Shown in pieces: positions 8,618-16,518 of a stretch of DNA of 64,000 nucleotides. Origin of the DNA: an uncultured Litoreibacter sp. GTDB lineage: Bacteria > Pseudomonadota > Alphaproteobacteria > Rhodobacterales > Rhodobacteraceae. Position 1 is the first letter of the stretch. The number at the start of each line of letters is the position of its first letter. The DNA lies in contig NZ_CANMXB010000001.1 in assembly GCF_947501785.1 (NCBI RefSeq), forward strand, positions 1,507,048 through 1,571,047, read 5' to 3'. The position numbers were made by a program, and so were the translations under genes. The notes under the pieces were generated by a model that worked only from the letters and a program-made list of their open reading frames with translations, made no database searches and was not told the DNA's origin.

Positions 8618-9324
8618 TGCGTATCCTCCCAAATGTGATGCGCCCTGTCTCGGCTGATTTGGATCGAAAAATAAGGGGGAAAACCGTCGCGGAAATGACG
8701 TGACGCAGGGTAATTTCACGAAATTTGGGGGTAAAACAAGAAAAAGCGCCAGGTGCTCCGGCCGAAACCTTCGCGTTCGTGCCTTGCGGCACACCCTGAC
8801 GCCTTCCTTGAACCTATCATCCCCCCAGAGGGCGATTGCCGGCCCAGCTTGCCTTCAAGGGTCACCCCTTTCAGCCGAAACCACCGATCCGAAAACCTGC
8901 GATCCCCCGCGCCGCCCCTGCTGACACCGCCCTTCCGTTTCGAGACTTTCGCCCCCATACAGTCCGACCTGCGTCTCTGTGGTCTTTACGCTTGGGGCCT
9001 GAAACCGAAGCTCCTATCCCCTTGCGCCAGTTCCCCCAGAGGGTCTTTGCGTCCACCGCGTCGTTCAAAGAACTCTGCTGCGGTAGGGTCAGATTGGGCT
9101 TGGTGAGGCGTTCGGGCAAATGAAATCTGTCCGCGGCGGCGCATTTCTTGGGGATGAAAACCTGCACGGGCGGGGGACAGGCCTGTGGATGAATTGGGGA
9201 TGGTCCCGGATTTCCCTGCGCCCCGGCCCGGTTGCCGCAAGAGCAAATTTGGGCGCGGCAGCGCGGCGTCGGTTGGCGCGGATGTTTCAGATTTTCACGG
9301 AATTTTCGCGGGTGTGGTGGCGAC
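8618..9324. other. 700-base stretch without a convincing gene
   Basis: Open frames exist on both strands, but none has family motifs or a good ribosome site. The part from 9110 to 9300 contains CCTGTGGATGA, one base away from a DnaA box, but only once. An untranslated RNA cannot be excluded; I do not see the conserved cores of RNase P RNA, SRP RNA or tmRNA. Confidence 0.4.
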
Positions 9325-9660
9325 TCAGTCGCGATGCACCATCACAATCACCGTCGCCCGCTCGGTGAAATCGGGGAAGGAGGCTACCTCTTCGATCTCG
9401 CGGCGGACCTTCTCGCGGTGGTCCACCGGTAGTGTCGCCAGCAATTCATCGGTCACTGGCCCTTGGAAGCCTTCCGCGCGCATCGCGGCGGCGTTGGTGG
9501 CGATCCAGCTTTTGACCGCGCGCCGTTGGCTGTTGTAGCTGGCATTCTCCAAGGCTGAGGCCAGGCCTCTGACCGGCAACGTCAGCGGGTTGCCCAGATG
9601 GTTCGGTCCTGCGCAGCCCGTCAGGACTGCAAGGCTTAGCAGCCCCGCCCGCAGGATCAG
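9325..9660 (-). CDS. Small lipoprotein, probable CTG start coupled to upstream gene
   Basis: Read from a CTG at 9660, the frame gives 111 residues beginning with a lipoprotein signal sequence: hydrophobic ILRAGLLSLAVLTGC, with the lipobox LTGC. There is no ATG, GTG or TTG at the proper place: a TTG further in (9576) would cut off the whole signal peptide. The CTG overlaps the TGA of the preceding gene (CTGA), and a purine-rich GAAAAGG lies eight bases before it, so start by translational coupling is likely. The mature part is helical and charged, with no known domain. Confidence 0.55.
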   Translation of the reverse strand: MILRAGLLSLAVLTGCAGPNHLGNPLTLPVRGLASALENASYNSQRRAVKSWIATNAAAMRAEGFQGPVTDELLATLPVDHREKVRREIEEVASFPDFTERATVIVMVHRD

Positions 9661-9956
9661 GCGGCGGCCTTTTCTTCTTCTGCGTCGTCTTTGGCCTCGG
9701 TGTCCGGCTCTGGCTCGGTGGTGTCGACCTCAGGCTCCGGCGTGTCCTCGGGCGCGGGCAGCGCAAGCGCCTCGTCCGGCATCTGCTCCGGCAGCACGAT
9801 GTGGACCAACCCGGTGTTGAGATCCACTGACACATTCGGCTTCTCGGCCATCAGGGCGAGGATGTCGTTCACCTCCCCCATCGCGCGGGTCACGGTCTCC
9901 CGCTGGGTCTCTTTGACGGCTTCAACGGATTTCTTGCCAAACAGGAATTTGAACAT
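9657..9956 (-). CDS. Small acidic-tailed protein of unknown function
   Basis: The 99-residue protein begins MFKFLFGKKSVEAVKETQRE, a short amphipathic head, and ends in a strongly acidic, proline-rich tail (PEDTPEPEVDTTEPEPD). The ATG at 9956 is preferred over an upstream start at 10001 that adds 15 residues. Its stop codon overlaps the proposed CTG start of the lipoprotein gene, so the two probably form an operon. No family is recognised. Confidence 0.6.
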   Translation of the reverse strand: MFKFLFGKKSVEAVKETQRETVTRAMGEVNDILALMAEKPNVSVDLNTGLVHIVLPEQMPDEALALPAPEDTPEPEVDTTEPEPDTEAKDDAEEEKAAA

Positions 9957-10099
9957 GGGCGGCGTCCCCTCAAGAATTGCGGTGTGTTGTGGATACCTCA
10001 ATGTAGGGAGGGGGTCAGGGGGAAACGAGGGGGTAAGATGTCACGCCGAAAGCCGTTTTAGATGAAAGCAGCTCCTATGGAAGGGTCATCAAGATCAAT

Positions 10100-11365
10100 T
10101 TACTGCCTTTGGAACGGATAAGGTGGAAGGAAAGGAAGAGCCTGACGCATTTGTTCATAGTATTTTTGAATAAGACCCGGCTTTCCTTGTTCAATGAAGC
10201 CAAGTATTGACGCAATCGACCCCGCGACCCCGATTGCGACAAGCGGGTCTACTGCAACTAAAAAACCCGCAAAGATGACAAACCGTCCAACGAGGATAGC
10301 ACCATTTTTCACGGCCTGCCCCTTTCTTTTCCGCACGATTTCTTTCGTTGCCGCCGTATCAGCTAGGATCTCATCTGATTCCAGCTCTTGAACCTCAGAT
10401 GAGATATCAATCAAAAGGTTTGAAATTTCGGGGTCAAATATCTTATTTCCGTCTTTATCTTTGGCCTTTTCAATTTCCTCTGCAAAGTTCCGGAAGTCCT
10501 GCCCTGAAGGTAAATCAAATTGCTCGACTATTTCCAACTCATCAATTGATTGTAGCTTCAGCAACGCTTCTCGGTAGTAGAGACGCATTAGTTCTTGGTG
10601 GTCTTGCCGAAAACCATTTAACTCCGACAAATCTTCTTCCGAGACAATTTCGACAACTTGCCTATTTGTACTGGCTCTAGAAATAGTCAATCCGAGGCGA
10701 TAGAGCCTTCTTGGATTTGCACGAACCTTTGCACACTCCAATTCATAACTCTTGAGTGACGAGACGAGCCGTCTAAGACCGCCAATATTGGAGTTACTTA
10801 GAGAGTTTGAGATGTCTGCAGCGTGTTCTCGGAGTGCGGATGCGAGGTCGTTTCGATTCTGTTCCAACAGTTTGCTCGACCGATTATCTTCATCTTCAGC
10901 AAATGGAACTGGAACAATCTGTTGTACGGAAGGGTCAAATGAAAAATCTGTAAGGGAAGCCTCTAGAACGGTGTCACGCAACTTGTCTTTTGCTGCAAGG
11001 ACATCGATGTTTGTTCCAACTCTTTCCTCGGCAAGATCAATGGTTCGCTTTTGTTGGTCAATAAAGAATGATATTGCCTTTGCGATTTCTCGTCGTCGGC
11101 TCGCGTTTGGCGTAGTGAGATTTCTCTCATAATTGCCTACCGTTGCAGAAGATACACCGATGTGCTCGGCCCATTCTCCCTGTGAACCAGTCTCATAACG
11201 AACAGACTGGAAGTCACGGGGATTAAAAATGTCATCGACTTCAAGTTGTGTTTTAATTGCTTGAAGTCGTTCAATGCGATCTAGCGTTACAGAGTTTTGC
11301 CATTTCTTCATCTCTTGAAAAAAGTCAACGCCATCTTTAGAGAAATCTGGTTCGTAAATTCTCAT
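10100..11365 (-). CDS. HTH (XRE-like) protein with C-terminal membrane segments
   Basis: The 421-residue protein combines a helix-turn-helix near residues 55-98 (QGEWAEHIGVSSATVGNYER, of Xre/Cro type), a long charged helical middle that is likely coiled coil, and a hydrophobic region near residues 360-397 (ILVGRFVIFAGFLVAVDPLV and beyond) followed by a short cytosolic tail. Such an architecture suggests a DNA-binding or HTH-derived protein tethered to the membrane. The gene begins two bases behind the lepA stop and would be read through from lepA. GC content by hand count is about 42% on sample lines, far below the neighbours, which suggests acquisition by transfer. No function is assigned; a defence or toxin role is possible but unproven. 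Confidence 0.75.
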   Translation of the reverse strand: MRIYEPDFSKDGVDFFQEMKKWQNSVTLDRIERLQAIKTQLEVDDIFNPRDFQSVRYETGSQGEWAEHIGVSSATVGNYERNLTTPNASRRREIAKAISFFIDQQKRTIDLAEERVGTNIDVLAAKDKLRDTVLEASLTDFSFDPSVQQIVPVPFAEDEDNRSSKLLEQNRNDLASALREHAADISNSLSNSNIGGLRRLVSSLKSYELECAKVRANPRRLYRLGLTISRASTNRQVVEIVSEEDLSELNGFRQDHQELMRLYYREALLKLQSIDELEIVEQFDLPSGQDFRNFAEEIEKAKDKDGNKIFDPEISNLLIDISSEVQELESDEILADTAATKEIVRKRKGQAVKNGAILVGRFVIFAGFLVAVDPLVAIGVAGSIASILGFIEQGKPGLIQKYYEQMRQALPFLPPYPFQRQ

Positions 11366-11367
11366 TC

Positions 11368-13167
11368 TTACCCATCCATCTTCAACGCCGAAATAAACGC
11401 CTCTTGAGGAATATCCACCTTCCCAAACTGCCGCATCTTCTTTTTACCCGCCTTCTGCTTGTCCAGCAGCTTGCGCTTCCTTGACGCGTCCCCGCCATAA
11501 CACTTCGCCGTCACGTCCTTGCGCATGGCAGAGAGGGTCTCGCGGGCGATGATGCGGCCGCCGATGCTGGCTTGGATCGGGATCTTGAACATGTGGCGGG
11601 GGATGAGGTCTTTGAGCTTTTCGACCATCGCGCGGCCACGGGACTCGGCGCGGTCGAAATGGACCATGGTGGACAGCGCGTCTACCGGCTCGTCATTCAC
11701 CAAAATCTGCATCTTGACCAAGCGGTCCTCGCGGTAGCCGGTCATTTGATAATCAAACGACGCGTAGCCCTTGGTCACCGATTTCAGGCGGTCGTAGAAG
11801 TCGAACACCACCTCGTTCAGCGGCAGGTCGTAGACCACCATCGCGCGGGAGCCGGCATAGGTCAGGTCCTCCTGAATTCCGCGGCGGTCCTGGCAGAGCT
11901 TCAGCACGTCGCCAAGATATTCGTCAGGCACCAGAATGGTGGCCTTGATGCGCGGCTCCTCCAGATGGTCGACATGGGTCAGGTCCGGCATGTCGGCGGG
12001 GTTATGCAGCTCCATCATTTCGCCGTCGCGCATGTGGATGTGGTAGATCACCGACGGCGCGGTGGTGATCAGGTCGATGTCATATTCGCGCTCGATCCGG
12101 TCGCGGATCACTTCGAGGTGCAAGAGGCCCAGAAAGCCGCAGCGGAAGCCGAAGCCGAGGGCGGCGGAGGTTTCCATCTCGTAGCTGAAGGACGCGTCGT
12201 TCAGGGCCAGTTTCTCGATGGCGTCGCGCAGGTCCTCGAACTGGGCTGAGTCCACCGGGAAGAGGCCGCAGAACACCACCGGCTGGGACGGCTTGAAGCC
12301 CGGAAGCGGGGTTTCGCAGCCCTTTTTCTCATGCGTAATCGTGTCGCCGACGCGGGTGTCGCGCACCTGTTTGATCGACGCCGTCAGGAAGCCGATCTCG
12401 CCCGGGCCAAGCTCCGCGATATCCTCGCGCTCCGGCTTGAATACGCCGATGCGGTCCACGTGGTGGGTCGAGTTGTTCGACATCATCTTGATGCGCTCGC
12501 CCTTTTTCAGCACGCCGTCGATGATGCGGACCAGCACGATGACGCCGAGGTAACTGTCGTACCACGAATCCACCAGCATGGCCTTCAGGGGCGCGTCCCG
12601 GTTGCCCTTGGGGGCAGGCAGTTCCTTGACGATGGCCTCCAGCGTCTCGTGGATGCCCTGCCCCGTTTTGGCGGAAACCTGAATGGCGCCGGTGGCGTCG
12701 ATGCCGATCACGTCCTCGATCTGCTCCGCCACGCGGTCGCAGTCGGAGGCAGGCAGGTCGATCTTGTTGAGCACCGGCACGATGTCGTGGTCGGCGTCGA
12801 TGGCGTGGTAGACATTGGCCAGCGTCTGCGCCTCGACACCTTGCGAGGAGTCCACGACCAGCAGCGAGCCTTCGACGGCGCGCATGCTCCGGCTGACCTC
12901 ATAGGCAAAGTCCACGTGGCCGGGGGTGTCGATCAGGTTGAGCACATATTGCTCCCCGTCATCGGCGGTGTAGTCGATCCGGACCGTGTTGGCCTTGATG
13001 GTGATGCCGCGCTCCCGCTCGATATCCATGCTGTCGAGCATCTGCTCTTTCATGTCCCGCTCGGCCACGGTGTTGGTCTCTTGGATCAACCGGTCGGCCA
13101 GCGTGGATTTGCCGTGGTCGATATGGGCCACGATGGAGAAATTGCGGATATGTGCGAGGTCTGTCAT
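11368..13167 (-). CDS. lepA: Elongation factor 4 (LepA), ribosome back-translocase GTPase
   Basis: LepA binds ribosomes and affects translation initiation and elongation under stress. The 599-residue protein has all GTPase motifs: P-loop [19 protein letters not shown] (switch I), DTPGHVDF, and NKIDLP. The family-specific C-terminal domain ends with the typical [19 protein letters not shown] stretch. The ATG at 13167 ([16 protein letters not shown]) matches family starts; an upstream start at 13236 would add 23 residues. The length agrees with the family. Confidence 0.98.
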   Translation of the reverse strand: MTDLAHIRNFSIVAHIDHGKSTLADRLIQETNTVAERDMKEQMLDSMDIERERGITIKANTVRIDYTADDGEQYVLNLIDTPGHVDFAYEVSRSMRAVEGSLLVVDSSQGVEAQTLANVYHAIDADHDIVPVLNKIDLPASDCDRVAEQIEDVIGIDATGAIQVSAKTGQGIHETLEAIVKELPAPKGNRDAPLKAMLVDSWYDSYLGVIVLVRIIDGVLKKGERIKMMSNNSTHHVDRIGVFKPEREDIAELGPGEIGFLTASIKQVRDTRVGDTITHEKKGCETPLPGFKPSQPVVFCGLFPVDSAQFEDLRDAIEKLALNDASFSYEMETSAALGFGFRCGFLGLLHLEVIRDRIEREYDIDLITTAPSVIYHIHMRDGEMMELHNPADMPDLTHVDHLEEPRIKATILVPDEYLGDVLKLCQDRRGIQEDLTYAGSRAMVVYDLPLNEVVFDFYDRLKSVTKGYASFDYQMTGYREDRLVKMQILVNDEPVDALSTMVHFDRAESRGRAMVEKLKDLIPRHMFKIPIQASIGGRIIARETLSAMRKDVTAKCYGGDASRKRKLLDKQKAGKKKMRQFGKVDIPQEAFISALKMDG

Positions 13168-13481
13168 GGCGTTGATATGTAGGGCTTTGCGGGGTTGGTC
13201 AATGGGGGATGCGAGGTGGTCGTGCCTCATCCGCATCCCGCGGTCCTTGCGCCGCCGGGCGGGTGAATCACCTACGCCCCCAAGGTCTGAAATGTGGCGC
13301 TATTGCGGCGAGCGGCGTTTCCGGTGCGGAAACAATCATGGCAGGGATAGCGGTTTACATCATGCGACACACCAAATAACCGTCTTAACCCTTTGAAATA
13401 TGGCAATAACTTGACGGCATCAAAGGGTTAACGGATGGTAAGCAAATCTGTTCTGCCGCCCTCTGTAATAGGATGATTTTG
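13168..13481. promoter_or_regulatory. Divergent intergenic region with a perfect inverted repeat
   Basis: This stretch lies between lepA and a small secreted protein. At 13385-13396 and 13420-13431 the arms TTAACCCTTTGA and TCAAAGGGTTAA are exact reverse complements separated by 23 bases. Each arm contains the CtrA half-site TTAACC, and the 11 bases TTAACCCTTTG recur in the CtrA-type box at 1874. The pair may be a regulatory site for the gene at 13482 or a hairpin in its leader. Confidence 0.5.
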
Positions 13482-13784
13482 ATGTTCCGTATCGCCGCTG
13501 CCGCTCTCTGCCTGTCTGCCTCTGCCGCCTCTGCCGACCAATTGGTTAGCTATGTCCACACGCATGTGACGGGCTACACGGGCAGCTATTCCAACCCGAT
13601 CAACTACCGCCCGAACCGCGGCACCGGCATTGTGCGCGATGCGGGCTACAGCGAGGCCAACACGCTGTTCGTGCGACGCGACCGCGTGGGTGTGACAACC
13701 GGCAAAACCGTTTCCCCGCCCCAAGGCGTCACCGGCCCCACCAACGGCCAGTTCCTTCAGGTCGAGGCCAACGCCAACTATTAA
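13482..13784 (+). CDS. Small secreted protein of unknown function
   Basis: The 100-residue protein starts with a signal peptide, MFRIAAAALCLSASAASA, cut after ASA. The mature part is rich in Tyr, Asn and Gly (SYSNPINYRPN) and has no cysteine. I prefer the second ATG (13482), which has AGGA nine bases upstream; a first ATG at 13473 overlaps that site. The terminator at 13839 closes the gene. Confidence 0.7.
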   Translation: MFRIAAAALCLSASAASADQLVSYVHTHVTGYTGSYSNPINYRPNRGTGIVRDAGYSEANTLFVRRDRVGVTTGKTVSPPQGVTGPTNGQFLQVEANANY

Positions 13785-13838
13785 CCCGGAGCAGAGACGG
13801 CGAGCCCCCGCTTGCGCCCGCCTCTGCGCCAAAAAGTG

Positions 13839-13875
13839 AAAACCGCGGCGATTGCGTTTCGCCGTGGTTTTTTTG
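13839..13875 (+). terminator. Intrinsic terminator
   Basis: The arms AAAACCGCGGCG and CGCCGTGGTTTT close a nine-base loop and are followed by a run of T. It ends the small secreted protein gene at 13784. Confidence 0.8.
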
Positions 13876-13980
13876 TATGCTGCGCCCAATACGACCCGCA
13901 GACCAATAAGCGGGCGATGTGAGGTAACGCGGACCCGAGCCGGCACCGGCAGCAGGGTTTGCAATTGAGGGGCGGTACGC

Positions 13981-14349
13981 ATGACCCAACAAATGAAATT
14001 CGCGGCGGCCTGCGCGCTGTCGCTTGTGCTGGCAGGCTGCGGCGGCGGGCGGCTGGCGACGCCAACGGGCGGCAGCGGCTATCAGGCCAGCTTTGCCACC
14101 GGCCCCATTTCAAACGCCTGCAACAGGTCCGACCGCAAGGCGTCAAACCGCCAGCTCTGCGGCTGTATCCAGGCCGTGGCCAACACCCAGCTGTCTTCCA
14201 GCGACCAGTCTTTGGCGGCCAGCTTCTTCCCGAACCCGCAAAAGGCGCAGGATGTCCGCCAGTCGGACAACCCCCGCAACGAGGCCTTCTGGAAGCGCTA
14301 CAAAGTGTTTGCGTCGGACGCGGAGCGGTCCTGCTCGTCCTTGAGATAG
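13981..14349 (+). CDS. Small cysteine-containing lipoprotein
   Basis: The 122-residue protein has a lipoprotein signal, MKFAAACALSLVLAGC, with lipobox LAGC. The mature part holds NACNRSD, QLCGCIQAV and a final ERSC, so cysteines are spaced as in small disulfide-bonded periplasmic proteins; a NEAFWKRYKVF segment is typical of a Rhodobacteraceae family of unknown function. A GAGGGG lies ahead of the ATG at 13981. The last 52 bases overlap the convergent phosphatase gene. Confidence 0.75.
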   Translation: MTQQMKFAAACALSLVLAGCGGGRLATPTGGSGYQASFATGPISNACNRSDRKASNRQLCGCIQAVANTQLSSSDQSLAASFFPNPQKAQDVRQSDNPRNEAFWKRYKVFASDAERSCSSLR

Positions 14350-14789
14350 GCGATCAGCCCCGCCACGCAATCCTCGATCTTGGCAATCACCGGGTCGAAC
14401 TTGCCTGAATAATACGGATCAGCGATGTCCTCGCCCTGCGTACCGCTGCCAAATTTGGTGAGCATGTCGACCTTGGCCTCGTCGTCGGGAAGCCGGCGGG
14501 CTTCGACCTCGGTCATGTTGTCGTGATCCATCACCAGGATGTAGCAAAAGCGCGAGAAATCTTCCGAGCTGAACTGCCGCGCGCGTTGTGCAGAAATCTC
14601 GAAACCATGTTTGCGGGCCGCCACCATGGCGCGGGCATCCGGCGGGTCGCCCACATGCCAATCGCCGATGCCTGCACTGTCAACGAACAGATCAAGCCCG
14701 GCCTCTTCCGCGCGTCGGCGCAACACCCCCTCCGCGAGGGGGGAGCGGCAGATATTGCCGAGACATACGAAGAGGATGCGGTCGGTCAT
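14298..14789 (-). CDS. Low-molecular-weight protein tyrosine phosphatase
   Basis: The 163-residue cytosolic enzyme removes phosphate from tyrosine (or arginine) side chains. It carries the P-loop CLGNICRSP right at the N-terminus and the general acid in ADPYYSG near the C-terminus, the complete signature of the family. The ATG lies two bases from a perfect 44-bp palindrome, so its ribosome site is inside a potential hairpin. The last 17 codons overlap the convergent lipoprotein gene. Confidence 0.93.
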   Translation of the reverse strand: MTDRILFVCLGNICRSPLAEGVLRRRAEEAGLDLFVDSAGIGDWHVGDPPDARAMVAARKHGFEISAQRARQFSSEDFSRFCYILVMDHDNMTEVEARRLPDDEAKVDMLTKFGSGTQGEDIADPYYSGKFDPVIAKIEDCVAGLIAYLKDEQDRSASDANTL

Positions 14790-14790
14790 G

Positions 14791-14834
14791 GGTCATTCCA
14801 AAAGGTAAGGAATTCCTTACCTTTTGGAATGACC
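14791..14834. repeat. Perfect 44-bp palindrome in the phosphatase leader
   Basis: The left arm begins GGTCATTCCAAAAGGTAAGG and continues AA; the right arm is the exact reverse complement, with no loop and no mismatch over 22 bases per side. It ends one base before the phosphatase start codon, on the side where the ribosome binds. No T-run follows, so it is not a usual terminator. Confidence 0.9.
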
Positions 14835-14952
14835 GCTTGGGAAGAGCAAATCTTACGCTAAGGTTAAAGTGGTACTTAATTACCGTAGTTGTGTTGTGGT
14901 CGGGCCACGCAAGCCAATAGCGCCGGCGTGGCCGTATACGTTAACCCAAGCC

Positions 14953-15483
14953 TTAGCTGTCATCCGCCTTTTGCGTGTGCCCGTGGCCGGCCCCGTGATT
15001 TCCGTGATCACCGTGATCACCGTGACCGCTGTCGCCATGCGCCGGTTTGCGTTTCAGATCGACCGGAACGTCAACCGTCACCTCGCCCGCGTTCTCAAAC
15101 GTCAGGGTCAACGGCACCGTCGCGCCATCTTCCAGCGGGCCGGTCAGCCCCATCAACATCACATGCTTGCCGCCACGCGCGAAGGTGACGGAGTCTTCTG
15201 CAGGGACCTCGAAGCCCTCTTCGATATGGAGCATTTTCATAACGCCATTGGCGTCTTCCTGATGGGTGTGCAGCTGCGCCTCATTGGCGGCGGGGGTGGA
15301 GGCGGCGATCAGCCGGTCGGCGGGGCCGTGGTTCATCAGCTCGAAGAAGATCGCCCCCGATTTGGAGCTGGGCGTGGAGCTGCGCGCGTAGGGGTCCATG
15401 ACCATGATCTTGGCGTCTTCGGCCAAGGCCGCGAAAGGCGCCAGCGTCAGCGCGGCAGCAAAGAGGGTGGATTTGAAAGACAT
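14953..15483 (-). CDS. Periplasmic copper chaperone PCu(A)C
   Basis: The 176-residue protein delivers copper to the CuA site of cytochrome oxidase in the periplasm. After a signal peptide (MSFKSTLFAAALTLAPFAALA) it has the family's YARSSTPSSKSGAIFFEL start of the mature domain, then the copper ligands: His in AQLHTHQED, two Met in VMKMLHIEEG, His-Met in GGKHVMLMGL. The C-terminal tail is an added His/Gly/Asp-rich run (GHGDHGDHGNHGAGHGH) that could store or scavenge metal. The gene is upstream of the phosphatase gene, 160 bases away on the same strand. Confidence 0.92.
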   Translation of the reverse strand: MSFKSTLFAAALTLAPFAALAEDAKIMVMDPYARSSTPSSKSGAIFFELMNHGPADRLIAASTPAANEAQLHTHQEDANGVMKMLHIEEGFEVPAEDSVTFARGGKHVMLMGLTGPLEDGATVPLTLTFENAGEVTVDVPVDLKRKPAHGDSGHGDHGDHGNHGAGHGHTQKADDS

Positions 15484-15528
15484 CTGTGTCGTCCTTTGAA
15501 AAGTTGTATTTGGTGGGCCGGGTGCGAG

Positions 15529-15873
15529 TTACGCACCAGCAGGCGGCCCGCGGGCCGCGGCCTGCACCGCTTCAAAGGAGAAGGTGAGCTGCGCCGCCGG
15601 GGTCGGGTGCAGCAGCGTCAGCTTACTTGTAGGGCCCGAGACGCGCGGCCCATTTTCCAGCACCGCTACGGCGTGGATGACGCAATCGGGACAGATTGGC
15701 GGGGCGTCCATCGGTTCGCCATTGGCGTCAAGCGTGACCGTTTCCACGCCCATGCCGGTGCAGATCACCATGGTCTGCCCGTCAGGGGCGGTGCGGGCAA
15801 CCGCCATCCCCCCGGAGGTGAGGATCATCGCGGCGGCCAGAAAGCCCATCAGGAAGGTGCGCAGCATGCTCAT
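15529..15873 (-). CDS. Secreted/membrane protein with CPDC motif, DUF2946-like
   Basis: The 114-residue protein has an N-terminal hydrophobic helix (MLRTFLMGFLAAAMILTSGG) and a periplasmic part with ICTG and ICPDCVIH, i.e. a CxxC motif, then a C-terminal region with hydrophobic/aromatic residues. Small proteins of this kind (DUF2946-like) commonly accompany copper-handling genes, and here the gene lies 45 bases before the copper chaperone on the same strand, so the two are likely an operon for copper handling. The family call is by eye and moderate. Confidence 0.6.
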   Translation of the reverse strand: MSMLRTFLMGFLAAAMILTSGGMAVARTAPDGQTMVICTGMGVETVTLDANGEPMDAPPICPDCVIHAVAVLENGPRVSGPTSKLTLLHPTPAAQLTFSFEAVQAAARGPPAGA

Positions 15874-15964
15874 ATCCGGTTCGGGATACGGGGCGTTGTG
15901 GGGATTGTGAAGGGGCAATGGCGTCGCAGCCCGGCAGGCTCACGCAGATGTGGGGTGCGCAACA

Positions 15965-16001
15965 GAAAACGGCCCCGCCCGAGTGGGCCGAGGCCGTTTT
16001 C
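15965..16001 (-). terminator. Terminator of rpmB
   Basis: The arms GAAAACGGCC and GGCCGTTTTC form a perfect 10-bp stem with a GC-rich inner loop that can fold further; a short T-run sits at the end of the stem in the rpmB direction. Confidence 0.75.
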
Positions 16002-16023
16002 AAATCCGGTCGTCGCGCGGGGC

Positions 16024-16311
16024 TTAGGCGGCTGCCTGCGCCTTTGCGATGTCCTTTTTGACTTTCAGCGCCTTGGTGGACAGCTCGGCGTCTTTGGCTT
16101 TCGCCATGAAGCCGTCGAGGCCGCCGCGGTGATCCACGGTGCGCAGCGCCGCTGCCGAGATGCGGAATTTGAAGGACTGACCCAGCGTGTCGGAGGTCAG
16201 CGTCACATCATTGAGGTTCGGCAGAAAACGACGACGGGTTCTGTTGTTGGCGTGGCTGACATTGTTGCCAGTCATCGGGCCTTTACCAGTAAGTTCGCAA
16301 ACGCGAGACAT
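16024..16311 (-). CDS. rpmB: 50S ribosomal protein L28
   Basis: The 95-residue basic protein begins [33 protein letters not shown], which is the L28 signature almost in full. It belongs to the large ribosomal subunit. The C-terminal tail is Ala/Lys-rich, as usual in alphaproteobacteria. A terminator lies 23 bases behind it. Confidence 0.98.
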   Translation of the reverse strand: MSRVCELTGKGPMTGNNVSHANNRTRRRFLPNLNDVTLTSDTLGQSFKFRISAAALRTVDHRGGLDGFMAKAKDAELSTKALKVKKDIAKAQAAA

Positions 16312-16458
16312 GACGTTTCCTTTTCATAACGTAAAAGGGCCGGTCACGACCCTCTGAATTCTGTCCGCGCGGTTTAGCCAGTGAGTCTGTGGGCGTCAAG
16401 CGGGGAATGGGGCGTGGGCGGATCAAAATGGGCCGCTGCGCGGCGCATCATGCTTTAT

Positions 16459-16504
16459 GGGGGCTCTGCCCCCGTCGCTACGCTCCTCCCCCGAGGTATT
16501 TTTG
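16459..16504 (+). repeat. GC-hairpin plus gene-end repeat, copy A
   Basis: The hairpin GGGGGCTCTGCCCCC is followed by GTCGCTACGCTCCTCCCCCG and then AGGTATTTTTG. A second copy with the same order lies at 18356. It is in the gap between rpmB and meaB. Confidence 0.75.
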
Positions 16505-16518
16505 AAACAGTGATGGGG

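Noticed and set aside
9130-9300. Possible replication origin because of one DnaA-box-like TGTGGATGA
   Set aside because: Only one imperfect box and no AT-rich unwinding region or dnaA gene nearby.
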